Shown here one piece after another: positions 36,506 to 48,673 of a DNA stretch of 64,000 bases. Origin of the DNA: Hyperoodon ampullatus (taxonomy: Eukaryota; Chordata; Mammalia; Artiodactyla; Ziphiidae); the NCBI GenBank assembly GCA_949752795.1, contig CATKHW010000281.1, forward strand, positions 124,001 to 188,000, written 5' to 3'. Each line of letters opens with the position of its first letter. Position 1 is the first letter of the stretch. The position numbers and the translations under genes were made by a program. The notes beneath the pieces are model-generated. The model was not told the origin of the DNA. It saw only the letters and a list, made by a program, of their open reading frames with translations, and did no database searches.

Positions 36506-38243
36506 AAGGGACTCAAAAACCCATATTTCCCGCAGAGGAATATATCTGACTAGTAAGAATCTTAAAAACTATGTATTGATATGTCTCCATAAGGGAATCA
36601 AGTGTGTCTAGACTGGCATAAACATGGCAGCGAGAATCAGCTCAAACCCACTATAAAAAGGAATTACAAAAACAAAACAAAAAAACTGGGAAATTCTTTA
36701 CAATTCCTTCAGGGTCTCTGATGAAACCTGGAATGACCCTATGTACAACCACAGCTGGATGTGGCATAAGGCTGGACACTTGGGACTGAGAGGATTGGTG
36801 AGATTGGGTGAGCAAATGCAGACCCTTTAAAGCACAAATGCCTGGCACTCATTCCACGGGTCCCAACTCTCCAGGTTGAAGGGAATATTACTACAGCTAT
36901 AACATGTACGGGAAACATAGAGAACGGACACACTGTGAATACGAAAGGTTTCTAAAACTCAACGAATACTCCCTCTCCTGGTGCTCGGGTTTGACTTTCC
37001 ATCTGCTTTACTATCAACCTCCCAACTTGGAGAGACAGCCCCTTTAACCTCCTGGTTCGCACAGGTTGCCAATTTGGCAGAGGATGAAAGGGAAGAGGGA
37101 GAACCAATGAGAGAGTAGCTGTTAGGCATTTGGACAGGCACATATCACTCTAATTTCCCGGCAGGAAGAAGAATTAAGCAAAGTCTCAGCCACTCACTGG
37201 GAACCAGTATAGCTCCTGAACCAAAATTTTGGAATGCGGTCAGCTCACAAAAAACGAGTTGAAAAATGGAGCTCAGGGGCACAGCAATTCACAAACTGGC
37301 CGAGTAATAAAGGACAACTATCGTCCAAAAATCTGTTGAGGGAAGGCAACGAGGCGGACTTGAAAGCGAGGCAGAATAGCAGGAAACAGATTTCAAGAGG
37401 TACGTTGGAATCGCCTTTAAAGCACAGGAAGAGGGGCACAACTTCGACAATGATGCACTTGGCCAAAAAGGGCGTATGCGTTTTCTCCTGAATATATTCA
37501 GGAGAAAACGCATACGCCCTTTTTGGCCAAGCAAGCAAGCGGGCAATGCAAATCTGCACTACAAAGAAGTATCACTTCCCACCGGTCAAAAGGGACATCC
37601 ACAAGATGTGTAAAAACCAGAAAGGCAAGACAGGCCCTAGAGAACAGGGAGCCTTGTTATGCTGATGGGGGGGATGTAACTTGCCAACTGCCTCTCTGGA
37701 GCAGTGCATTGTGTTCCCTAAAACAAGTAAAGAACAGAGCTAGAGAGCCAAGGGCACTTCCAGTCTAGGGAATATACCTTGGGAAAACTGAAAATCAATA
37801 AGCCAGAGCCACCCCAAAATTTAGGGCTGCACTGCTTACAAGGACCTCAACTTGGGTACACCTTAAATATCCCAGGAAATATAAAAATGGTTCAAAAAAT
37901 TGTGGTACTTATGTACGATGGAATATCCCTCAGCCATGAAATCAATGTCATAAGACCAGTAGCAGCAAAATGGGTGGATTCTGGTACGATGATCCAAAGT
38001 GAAATAAGTCACACAGAAAAAGAAACTTATCATAAGATATCACTTATGAAGATCCTGTAAACATGGCTACACTTGAACTGAGTTAGGAAAGAGAACAGTG
38101 TCTCACATTTAGAAAACACTCTTATGCCTGCTTAAGTGGGAAGGAGAGGTGGGGTGATGCATAAAACCAGAGTTTGATATAAGCACAGGTACCGTTCCAA
38201 AAACCAACTATGGAATAGACAAGACCTACACCTTCCTCAGTGA
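36506..38243 (+). repeat. Unit M22, A6/A5 mosaic
   Basis: The first half is A6-like (ggaattacaaaaac, ctatgtacaac, gctcgggtttg). From about 37,600 it is A5-like (ccacaagatgtg, G run, gagcagtgc, aataagccagag), then joins the HOR B tract near its end. Native order is A5 then A6; here A6 precedes A5 within one unit. Palindrome 37458-37531, perfect. Confidence 0.93.
37458..37531. mobile_element. Perfect 74-bp palindrome (M22)
   Basis: All 37 pairs match. The unit is otherwise a mosaic of A6-like and A5-like sequence, yet both of those types have imperfect palindromes (A6 left-arm gggcaaaaa; A5 right-arm acgtatacg). The perfect form was therefore acquired or restored separately. Confidence 0.9.
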
Positions 38244-39982
38244 AAGGGACTCAAAACCCCATATTTCCCGCAGAGGAATATATCTGACTAGTAAGAATCT
38301 TAAAACCTATGTATTGATATGTCTCCGTAAGGGAATCAAGTGTGTCTAGACTGGCATAAACATGGCAGCGAGAATCAGCTCAAACCCACTATAAAAAGGA
38401 ATTTCAAAAACAAAACAAAAAAACTGTGAAATTCTTTAAAATTCCTTCATGGTCTCTGATGAAACCTGGAATGACCCTATCTACAATGACAGCTGGATGT
38501 GGCAAAAAGAGGGACACTTGGGACTGAGACGATTGGTGAGATTGGGTGAGCAAATGCAGACCCTTTAAAGCACAAATGCCTGGCACCCATTCCATGGGTC
38601 CCAACTCTCCAGGTTGAAGGGAATATTACTACAGCTATAACATATACGGGAAACCTAGAGAATGGACACACTGTGAATACGAAAGGTTTCTAAAACTCAA
38701 CTAATAGTCCCTCTCCTGGTGCTCCGGTTTGACTTTCCATCTGCTTTACTATCAACCTCCCAACTTGGAGAGACAGCCCCTTTAACCTCCTGGTTCGCAC
38801 AGGTTGCCAATTTGGCAGAGGATGAAAGGGAATAGGGAGAACCAATGAGAGAGTAGCTGTTAGGCATTTGGACGGGCACATATCACTGTAATTTCCTGGC
38901 AGGAAGAAGAATTAACCAAAGTCTCAGCCCCCCACCGGGAACCTGTATAGGTCCTGAACCAAAATTTTGGACTTGCGGTCTGCTCACAAAAAACGAGTTG
39001 AAAAATGGAGCTCAGGGGCACAGCATTTCCCAAACTGTCCGAGTAATAAAGGACAACTATCGTCCAAAAATCTGTTGAGGGAAGGCAACGAGGCGGAATT
39101 GAAAGCGAGGCAGAATAGCAGGAAACAGATTTCAAGAGGTACGTTGGAATCGCCTTCAAAGCACAGGAAGAGGGGCACAACTTCGACAATGATGCACTTG
39201 GCAAAAAGGGGCGTAGGCGTTTTCTCCTGAATATATTCAGGAGAAAACGCATACGCCCTTTTTGGAGAAGCAAGCAAGCGGGCAATGCAAATCTGCACTA
39301 CAAAGAAGCATCACTTCCCACTGGTCAAAAGGGACATCCACAAATTGTGTAAAAACCAGAAAGGCAAGACAGGCCCTGGAGAACAAGGAGCCTTGTTATG
39401 CTGATGGGCGGGATGTAAATTGCCAACTGCCTCTCTGGAGGAGTGCATTGTGTTCCCTAAAACAAGTAAAGAACAGAGCTACAGAGCCAAGGGCACTTCC
39501 AGTCTAGGGAATATACCTTGGGAAAACTGAAAATCAATAAGACAGAGCCACCCCAAAATTTAGGGCTGCACTGCTTACAAGGACCTCAACTTGGGTACAC
39601 CATAAATATCCCAGGAAATATAAAAATGGTTCAAAAAATAGTGGTATTTACGTCCGAGGGAATATCCCTCAGCCATGAAATCAATGTCATAAGACCAGTA
39701 ACAGCAAAATGGGTGGATTCAGGTACGATGATTCTAAGTGAAATAAGTCACACAGAAAAAGAAACATTTCATAAGATATCACTTATGAAGATCCTGTAAA
39801 CATGGCTACACTTGAACTGAGTTAGGAAAGAGAACAGTGTCTCACATTTAGAAAACACACTTATGCCTGCTTAAGGGGGAAGGAGAGATGGGGTGATGCA
39901 TAAAACCAGAGTTTGATATAAGCACAGGTACCGTTCCAAACACCATCTATGGAATAGACAAGACCTACACCTTCCTCAGTGA
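38244..39982 (+). repeat. Unit M23 (type B1)
   Basis: Palindrome 39197-39270, several mismatches (ggcaaaaaggggcgtagg). Markers: aactaatagtcc, ttcctggcagg, tgtaaattg after gaacaaggagcc. Same type as M29; first part of M19 is close. Confidence 0.95.
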
Positions 39983-41720
39983 AAGGGACTCAAAACTCCA
40001 TATTTCCCGCAGAGGAATATATCTGACTAGTAAGAATCTTAAAACCTATGTATTGATATGTCTCCAAAAGGGAATCAAGTGTGTCTAGACTGGCATAAAC
40101 ATGGCAGCGAGAATCAGCTCAAACCCACTATAAAAAGGAATTTCAAAAACAAAACCAAAAAACTGGGAACTTCTTTACAATTCCTTCAGGGTCTCTGATG
40201 AAACCTGGAATGACCCTATCTACAACGACAGCTGGATGTGGCATAAGGAGGGACACTTGGGACTGAGAGGATTGGTGAGATTGGGTGAGCACATGCAGAC
40301 CCTTTAAAGCACAAATGCCTGGCACCCATTCCATGGGTCCCAACTCTCCAGGTTGAAGGGAATATTACTACAGCTATAACATGTACGGGAAACCTAGAGA
40401 ACGGACACACTGAGAATACGAAAGGTTTCTAAAACTCAACGAATAGTCCCTCTCCTGGTGCTCCGGTTTGACTTTCCATCTGCTTTACTATCAACCTCCC
40501 AACTTGGAGAGACAGCCCCTTTAACCTCCTAGTTCGCACAGGTTGCCTATTTGGCAGAGGATGAAAGGGAAGAGGGAGAACCAATGAGAGAGTAGCTATT
40601 AGGCATTTGGACGGGCACATATCACTGTAATTTCCCGGCAGGAAGAGGAATTAACCAAAGTCTCAGCCCCCCCCGGGAACCAGCATAGGTCCTGAACCAA
40701 AATTTCAGACTTGCGGTCAGCTCACCAAAAACGAGTTGAAAAATGGAGCTCAGGGGCACAGCAATTCACAAACTGGCCAAGTAATAAAGGAAAACTATCA
40801 TCCAAAAATCTGTTGAGGGAAGGCAACGAGGCGGACTTGAATGCGAGGCAGAATAGCAGGAAACAGATTTCAAGAGGTACGTTGGAATCGCCTTTAAAGC
40901 ACAGGAAGAGGGGCACAACTTCGACAATGATGCACTTGGCCAAAAAGGGCGTATGCATTTTCTCCTGAATATATTCAGGAGAAAACGCATACGCCCTTTT
41001 TGGCCAAGCAAGCAAGCGGGCAATGCAAATCTGCACTACAAAGAAGTATCACTTCCCACCGGTCAAAAGGGACATCCACAAAATGTGTAAAAACCAGAAA
41101 GGAAAGACAGGCCCTGGAGAACAGGCAGCCTTGTTATGCTGATGGGCGGGATGTAAATTGCCAACTGCCTCTCTGGAGGAGTGCATTTTGTTTCCTAAAA
41201 CAATTAAACAACAGAGCTAGAGAGCCAAGGGCACTTCTAGTCTAGGGAATATACCTTGGGAAAACTGAAAATCAATAAGACAGAGCAACCCCAAAATTTA
41301 GGGCTGCACTGCTTACAAGGACCTCAACTTGGGTACACCTTAAATGTCCCAGGAAATATAAAAATGGTTCAAAAAATTGTGGTACTTACGTACGATGGAA
41401 TATCCCTCAGCCATGAAATCAATGTCATAAGACCAGTAGCAGCAAAATGGGTGGATTCAGGTACGATGATTCTAAGTGAAATAAGTCACAGAGAAAAAGA
41501 AACTTATCATAAGATATCACTTATGAAGATCCTGTAAACATGGCTACACTTGAACTGAGTTAGGAAAGAGAACAGTGTCTCACATTTAGAAAACACTCTT
41601 ATGCCTGCTTAAGGGGGAAGGAGAGGTGGGGTGATGCATAAAACCAGAGTTTGATATAAGCACAGGTACCGTTCCAAAAACCAACTATGGAATAGACAAG
41701 ACCTACACCTTCCTCAGTGA
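39983..41720 (+). repeat. Unit M24 (type B2)
   Basis: Palindrome 40935-41008, one left-arm mismatch (gcatttt without the matching right-arm change). Markers: actgagaatacg, agctattaggc, caaaatttcag, agagcaacccc. Confidence 0.95.
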
Positions 41721-43458
41721 AAGGGACTCAGAACCCCATATTTCCCGCAGAGGAATATATCTGACTAGTAAGAATCTTAAAACCTATGTATTGATATGTC
41801 TCCGTAAGGGAATCAAGTGTGTCTAGACTGGCATAAACATGGCAGCGAGAATCAGCTCAAACCCACTATAAAAAGGAATTTCAAAAACAAAACAAAAAAA
41901 GTGGGAAATTCTTTACAATTCCTTCAGGGTCTCTGATGAAACCTGGAATGACCATATCTACAACGACAGCTGGATGTGGCATAAGGTTGGACACTTGGGA
42001 CTGAGAGGATTGGTGAGATTGGGTGAGCAAATGCAGACCCTTTAAAGCAATAATGCATGGCACCCATTCCATGGGTCCCAACTCTCCAGGTTGAAGGGAA
42101 TATTACTACAGCTATAACATGTACGGGAACCCTAGAGAACGGACACACTGTGAATACGAAAGTTTTCTAAAACTCAACGAATAGTCCGTCTCCTGGTGCT
42201 CCGGTTTGACTTTACACCAGCTTTACTATCATCCTCCCAACTTGGAGAGACAGCCCCTTTAACCTCCTGGTTCACACAGGTTGCCAATTTGGTAGAGGAT
42301 GAAAGGGAAGAGGGAGAACCAATGAGAGAGTAGCTGTTAGGCATTTGAACGGGCACATATCACTGTAATTTCCCGGCAGGAAGAAGAATTAACCAAAGTC
42401 TAAGCCCCCCACCGGGAACTAGCATAGGTCCTGAACCAAAATTTCGGACTTGCTGTCAGCTCACCAAAAACGAGTTGAAAATTGGAGCTCAGGGGCACAG
42501 CAATTCACAAACTGGCCGGGTAATAAAGGACAACTATCGTCCAAAAATCTGTTGAGGGAAGGCAACGAGGGGGACTTTAAAGCGAGGCAGAATCGCAGGA
42601 AAGAGATTTCAAGAGGTACGTTGGAATCACCTTTAAAGCACAGGAAGAGGGGCACAACTTCGACAATGATGCACTTGGCCAAAAAGGGCGTATGCGTTTT
42701 CTCCTGAATATATTCAGGAGAAAACGCATACGCCCTTTTTGCCCAAGCAAGCAAGCGGGCAATGCAAATCTGCACTACAAAGAAATATCACTTCCCACCG
42801 GTCAAAAGGGACATCCACAAAATGTGTAAAAACCAGAATAGGAAGACAGGCCCCGGAGAACAGGGAGCCTTGTTATGCTGTTGGGCGAGATGTAAATTGC
42901 CAACTGCCTCTCTGGAGCAGTGCTTTGTGTTCCCTAAAACAAGTAAACAACAGAGCTACAGAGCCAAGGGAACTTCCAGTCTAGGGAATATACCTTGGGA
43001 AAACTGAAAATAAATAAGGCAGAGCCACCCAAAAATTTAGGGCTGCACTGCTTACAAGGACCTCAACTTGGGTACACCTTAAATATCCCAGGAAATATAA
43101 AAATGGTTCAAAAATTGTGGTACTTACGTACGATGGAATATCCCTCAGCCATGAAGTCAATGTCATAAGATCAGTAGCAGCAAAATGGGTGGATTCAGGT
43201 ACGATGATTCTAAGTGAAATAAGTCACACAGAAAAAGAAACTTAGCATAAGATATCACTTATGAAGATCCTGTAAACATGGCTACACTTGAACTGAGTTA
43301 GGAAAGAGAACAGTGTCTCACATTTAGAAAACACTCTTATGCCTGCTTAAGGGGGAAGGAGAGGTGGGGTGATGCATAAAACCAGAGTTTGATATAAGCA
43401 CAGGTACCGTTCCAAAAACCATCTATTGAATAGACAAGACCTACACCTTCCTCAGTGA
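41721..43458 (+). repeat. Unit M25 (type B3)
   Basis: Palindrome 42674-42747, one right-arm mismatch (tttgcccaag). Holds the 81-codon ORF2 frame. A base lost in tcaaaaattgtgg and a stop in cttagcataag break the last frame. Confidence 0.95.
42762..43007 (+). pseudogene. L1 ORF2 frame open for 81 codons (M25)
   Basis: This is the best-preserved stretch of the ORF2 reading frame. It starts MQICTTKKYHFPPVK and runs through GEQGALLCCWARCK to GNIPWEN. L1 ORF2p has MQIKTTMRYHLTPV, GEKGTLLHCWWECK and LGIYPE at the same spacing, as I recall them. Most other units have a TGA after GALLC; here ctgttggg replaces ctgatggg and the stop is gone. The next L1 stretch needs another frame. Confidence 0.8.
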
Positions 43459-45197
43459 AAGGGACTCAAAACCGCATATTTCCCGCAGAGGAATATATCT
43501 CACTAGTAAGAATCTTAAAACCTATGTATTGATATGTCTCCATAAGGAAATCAAGTGTGTCTAGACTGGCATAAACATGGCAGCGAGAATCAGCTCAAAC
43601 ACACTCTAAAAAGGAATTTCAAAAACAAAACGAAAAAACTGGGAAATTCTTTACAATTCCTTAAGGGTCTCTGATGAAAACTGGAATGACCCTATCTACA
43701 ACGACAACTGGATGTGGCATAAGGCTGGACACTTGGGACTGAGAGGATTGGTGAGATTGGGTGAGCAAATTCAGACCCTTTAAAGCACCAATGCCTGGCA
43801 CACATTCCATGGGTCCCAACTCTCCAGGTTGAAGGGAATATTACTACAGCTGCAACATGTATGGGAAACCTAGAGAACGGACACACAGTGAATACGAAAG
43901 GTTTCTAAAACTCAACGAATTGTCGCTATCCTGGTGCTCCGGTTTGACTTTCCATCTGCTTTACTATCAATCTCCCAACTTGGAGAGACAGCCCCTTTAA
44001 CCTCCTGGTTCGCACAGGTTGTCAATTTGGCAGAGGATGAAAGGGAAGAGGGAGAACCAATGAGAGAGTAGCTGTTAGGCATTTGGACGGGCACATATCA
44101 CTGTAATTTCCCGGCAGGAAGAAGAATTAACCAAAGTCTCAGCCACCCACCGGGAACCAGTATAGGTCCTGAACCAAAATTTTGGACTTGCGGTCAGCTC
44201 TCCAAAAACGAGTTGAAAAATGGAGCTCAGGGGCAGAGCAATTCACACACTGGCCGAGTAATAAAGGACAACTATCGTCCAAAGATCTGTTGAGGGAAGG
44301 CAATGAGGCGGACCTGAAAGCGAGGCAGAATAGCAGGAAACAGATTTCAAGAGGTACGTTGGAATCGCCTTTAAAGCACAGGAGGAGGGGCACAACTTCG
44401 ACAATGATGCACTTGGCCGAATAGGGCGTATGCGTTTTCTCCTGAATATATTCAGGAGAAAACGCATACGCCCTTTTTGGCCAAGCAAGCAAGCGGGCAA
44501 TGCAAATCTGCACTACAAAGAAGTATCACTTCCCACCGGTCAAAAGGGATATCCACAAAATGTGTAAAAACCAGAAAGGCAAGACAGGCCCTGGAGAACA
44601 GGGAGCCTTGTTATGCTGATGGGCGGGATGTAAATTGCCAACTGCCTCTCTGGAGGAGTGCATTGTGTTCCCTAAAACTAGTAAAGAACAGAGCTACAGA
44701 GCCAAGGGCACTTCCAGTCTAGGGAATATACCTTGGGAAAACTGAAAATCAATAAGACAGAGCCACCCCAAAATTTAGGTCTGCACTGCTCACAAGGACC
44801 TCAATTTGGGTACACCTTAAATATCCCAGGAAATATAAAAATGGTTCAAAAAATTGTGGTACTTACATACGATGGAATATTCCTCAGCCATGAAATCAAT
44901 GTCATAAGACCAGTAGCAGTAAAATGGTTGGATTCAGGTATGATGATTCTAAGTGAAATAAGTCACACAGAAAAAGAGACTTATCATAAGATATCACTTA
45001 TGAAGATCCTGTAAACATGGCTACACTTGAACTGAGTTAGGAAAGAGAACAGTGTCTCACATTTAGAAAACACTCTTATGCCTGCTTAAGTGGGAAGGAG
45101 AGGTGGGGTGATGCATAAAACCAGAGTTTGATATAAGCACAGGTACCGTTCCAAAAACCAACTATGGAATAGACAAGACCTACACCTTCCTCAGTGA
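43459..45197 (+). repeat. Unit M26 (type B4), A8-like start
   Basis: First half recalls A8 (atctcactag, caccaatgcc, aacgaattgtc). Palindrome 44412-44485, two left-arm mismatches (ggccgaatagggcg). Markers: gctctccaaaaacg, tttaggtctgcactgctc. Confidence 0.95.
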
Positions 45198-46044
45198 AAG
45201 GGACTCAAAACCCCATATTTCCCGCAGAGGAATATATCTGACTAGTAAGAATCTTAAAACCTATGTATTGATATGTCTCCGTAAGGGAATCAAGTGTGTC
45301 TAGACTGGCATAAACATGGCAGCGAGAATCAGCTCAAACCCACTATAAAAAGGAATTTCAAAAACAAAACAAAAAAACTGTGAAATTCTTTACAATTCCT
45401 TCAGGGTCTCTGATGAAACCTGGAATGACCCTATCTACAATGACAGCTGGATATGGCATAAGGAGGGACACTTGGGACTGAGACGATTGGTGAGATTGGG
45501 TGCGCAAATGCAGACCCTTTAAAGCACAAATGCCTGGCACCCATTCCATGGGTCCCAACTCTCCAGGTTGAAGGGAATATTACTACAGATATAACATGTA
45601 CGGGAAACATAGAGAACGGACACACTGTGAATACGAAAGGTTTCTAAAACTCAACGAATAGTCCCTCTCCTGGTGCTCCGGTTTGACTTTCCATCTGCTT
45701 TACTATCAACCTCCCAACTTGGAAAGACAGCCCCTTTAACCTCCTGGTTCGCACAGGTTGCCAATTTGGCAGAGGATGAAATGGAAGAGGGAGAACCAAT
45801 GAGAGAGTAGCTGTTAGGCATTTGGTCGGGCACATATCACTGTAATTTCCCGGCAGGAAGAAGAATTAAGCAAAGTCTCAGCCACCCACAGGGAACCAGT
45901 ATAGGTCCTGAACCAAAGTTTTGGACTTGCGGTCAGCTCACCAAAAAAGAGTTGAAAAATGGAGCTCAGGGACACAGCAATTCACAAACTGGCCGAGTAA
46001 TAAAGGACAACTATCGTCCAAAAATCTGTTGAGGGAAGGCAACG

Positions 46045-46450
46045 AGGCGGACTTTAAAGCGAGGCAGAATAGCAGGAAACAGATTTCAAGAGGTACGTTG
46101 GAATCGCCTTTAAAGCACTGGAAGAGGGGCACAACTTCGACAATGATGCACTTGGTCAAAAAGGGTGTATGCGTTTCCTCCTGAATATATTCAGGAGAAA
46201 ACGCATACGCCCTTTTTGGCCAAGCAAGCAAGCGGGCAATGCAAATCTGCACTACAAAGAAGTATCACTTCCCACCGGTCGAAAGGGACATCCACAAAAT
46301 GTGTAAAAACCAGAAAGGCAAGACAGGCCCTGGAGAACAGGGAGCCTTGTTATGCTGGTGGGCGGGATGTAAATTGCCATCTGCCTCTCTGTAGGAGTGC
46401 ATTGTGTTCCATAAAACAAGTAAAGAACAGAGCTACAGAGCCAAGGGCAC
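46045..46450 (+). other. A3-type tract inside M27
   Basis: From the end of HOR B similarity, M27 switches to markers of A3 (M3/M13): ggactttaaagcg, accggtcgaaagg, gctggtgggcggg, gccatctgcc and ctgtaggagtgc. The left-arm variants cttggtcaaa and gggtgtatg are private. Confidence 0.75.
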
Positions 46451-46579
46451 TTCCATTCTAGGGAATATACCTTGGGAAATCTGAAAATCAATAAGACAGA
46501 GCCACCCCAAAATTAAGGGCTTCACTGCTTACAAGGACCTCAACATGGGTACACCTTAAATATCCCAGGAAATATAAAA

Positions 46580-46935
46580 ATGGTTCAAAAAAAGTGGTAT
46601 TTACGTACGAGGGAATATCCCTCAGCCATGAAATCAATGTCATAAGACCAGTAACAGCAAAATGGGTGGATTCAGGTACGATGATTCTAAGTGAAATAAG
46701 TCACAGAGAAAAATAAACATTTCATAACATATCACTTATGAAGATCCTGTAAACATGGCTACACTTGAACTGAGTTAGGAAAGAGAACAGTGTCTCACAT
46801 TTAGAAAACACACTTATGCCTGCTTAAGGGGGAAGGAGAGATGGGGTGATGCATAAAACCAGAGTTTGATATAAGCACAGGTATCGTTCCAAACACCATC
46901 TATGGAATAGACAAGACCTACACCTTCCTCAGTGA
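46580..46935 (+). other. B-type (M29-like) end of M27
   Basis: This stretch shares gtggtatttacgtacgaggg, gtaacagcaaaatgg, agaaaaataaacatttcat and ccaaacaccatctatgg with M29 (and partly M23). It has lost two bases in the A run before gtggtattt. It therefore resembles a different HOR B unit from the one that starts M27. Confidence 0.75.
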
Positions 46936-48240
46936 AAGGGACTCAAAACCCCATATTTCCCGCAGAGGAATATATCTGACTAGTAAGAATCTTAAAACCT
47001 ATGTATTGATATGTCTCCATAAGGGAATCAAGTGTGTCTAGACTGGCATAAACATGGCAGCGAGAATCAGCTCAAACCCACTATAAAAAGGAATTTCAAA
47101 AACAAAACCAAAAAACTGGGAAATTCTTTACAATTCCTTCAGGGTCTCTGATGAAACCTGGAATGACCCTATCTACAACGACAGCTGGATGTGGCATAAG
47201 GAGGGACACTTGGGACTGAGACGATTGGTTAGATTGGGTGAGGAAATGCAGACCCTTTAAAGCACAAATGCCTGGCACCCATTCCATGGGTCCCAACTCT
47301 CCAGGTTGAAGGGAATATTACTACAGCTATAACATGTACTGGAAACCTAGAGAACGGACACAATGTGAATACGAAAGGTTTCTAAAACTCAACGAATACT
47401 CCCTCTCCTGGTGCTCCGGTTTGACTTTCCATCTGCTTTACTATCAATCTCCCAACTTGGAGAGACAACCCCTTTAACCTCCTGGTTCGTAAAGTTTGCC
47501 AATTTGGCAGAGGATGAAAGGGAAGAGGGAGAACCAATGAGAGAGTAGCTGTTAGGCATTTGGACGGGCACATATCACTCTAACTTCCCGGCAGGAAGAA
47601 GAAATAACTAAAGTCTCAGCCCCCCACCGGGAACCAGCATAGGTCCTGAACCAACATTTTGGACTTGAGGTCAGCTCACAAAAAACGAGTTGAAAAATGG
47701 AGCTCAGGGGCACAGCAATGCACAAACTGGCCGAGTAATAAAGGACAACTATCGTCCAAAAATCTGTTGAGGGAAGGAAACGAAGCGGAGTTGAAAGCGA
47801 GGCAGAATAGCAGGAAACAGATTTCAAGAGGTACGTTGGAATCGCCTTTAAAGCACAGGAAGAGGGGCACAACTTCGACAATGATGCACTTGGCCAATAA
47901 GGGCGTATGCATTTTCTCCTGAATATATTCAGGAGAAAATGCATACGCCCTTTTGGCCAAGCAAGCAAGCGGGCAATGCAAATCTGCACTACAAAGAAGT
48001 ATCACTTCCCACCGGTCAAAAGGGACATCCACAAAATGTGTAAAAACCAGAAAGGCAAGACAGGCCCTTGAGAACAGGTAGCCTTGTTATGCTGATGGGC
48101 GGGATGTAAATTGCCAACTGCCTCTCTGGAGGAGTGCATTGTGTTCCCTAAAACAAGTAAAGAACAGAGCTACAGAGCCAAGGGCACTTCCAGTCTAGGG
48201 AATATACCTTGAGAAAACTGAAAATCAATAATACAGAGCC
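46936..48240 (+). other. A1-type tract forming most of M28
   Basis: Nearly all A1 markers are present: aggaaatgcag, atgtactgg, caatgtgaatacg, caatctccc, ccaacattttgg, the arm-matched palindrome and aataatacagag. The match stops before 48,298, where M28 has aaatatccc and A1 has aaatacccc. M28 keeps cctttaaagcac where M1 and M11 have ccttttta, so it may preserve the state before that change. Confidence 0.8.
47889..47961. mobile_element. Palindrome, A1 variant (M28)
   Basis: Same arm-matched gcatttt/aaaatgc variant and same one-base arm-length difference as in M1, about 47 kb away. It belongs to the A1-like tract copied into the B region. Confidence 0.85.
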
Positions 48241-48673
48241 ACCCCAAAATTTAGGGCTGCACTGCTTACAAGGACCTCAACTTGGGTACACTTTAAATAT
48301 CCCAGGAAATATAAAAATGGTTCAAAAAATTGTGGTACTTACGTACGATGGAATATCCCTCAGCCATGAAATCAATGTCATAAGACCAGTAGCAGCAAAA
48401 TGGGTGGATTCTGGTACGATGATCCAAAGTGAAATAAGTCACACAGAAAAAGAAACTTATCATAAGATATCACTTATGAAGATCCTGTAAACATGGCTAC
48501 ACTTGAACTGAGTTAGGAAAGAGAACAGTGTCTCACATTTAGAAAACACTCTTATGCCTGCTTAAGTGGGAAGGAGAGGTGGGGTGATGCATAAAACCAG
48601 AGTTTGATATAAGCACAGGTACCGTTCCAAAAACCAACTATGGAATAGACAAGACCTACACCTTCCTCAGTGA

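Larger units (their letters stand above)
45198..46935 (+). repeat. Unit M27 (type B5 start, patchwork end)
   Basis: HOR B partner of M33 up to about 46,045, then an A3-like tract, a short private stretch (aattaagggcttcac, caacatggg) and an M29-like end. Palindrome 46151-46224, three mismatches. Confidence 0.93.
38244..48673 (+). repeat. Higher-order repeat B, copy 1 (six units, 10,430 bp)
   Basis: M23-M27 recur as M29-M33 at an offset of 10,430-10,431 bp. The duplicated tract starts inside M22, between about 37,805 and 37,975: gattctggtacgatgatcc is shared with M28, but aataagccagag is not. It ends in M27 near 46,045, where ggactttaaagcg in M27 faces ggacttgaatgcg in M33. About 8.1 kb is therefore shared. 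The other 2.3 kb of the period (second half of M27 and most of M28) has no partner and is patchwork. Confidence 0.9.
46936..48673 (+). repeat. Unit M28, A1-like with B-type end
   Basis: A1-like to about 48,240; the last 430 bp match the end of M22 (gattctggtacgatgatcc, ttaagtgggaagg). Palindrome 47889-47961. Confidence 0.93.
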
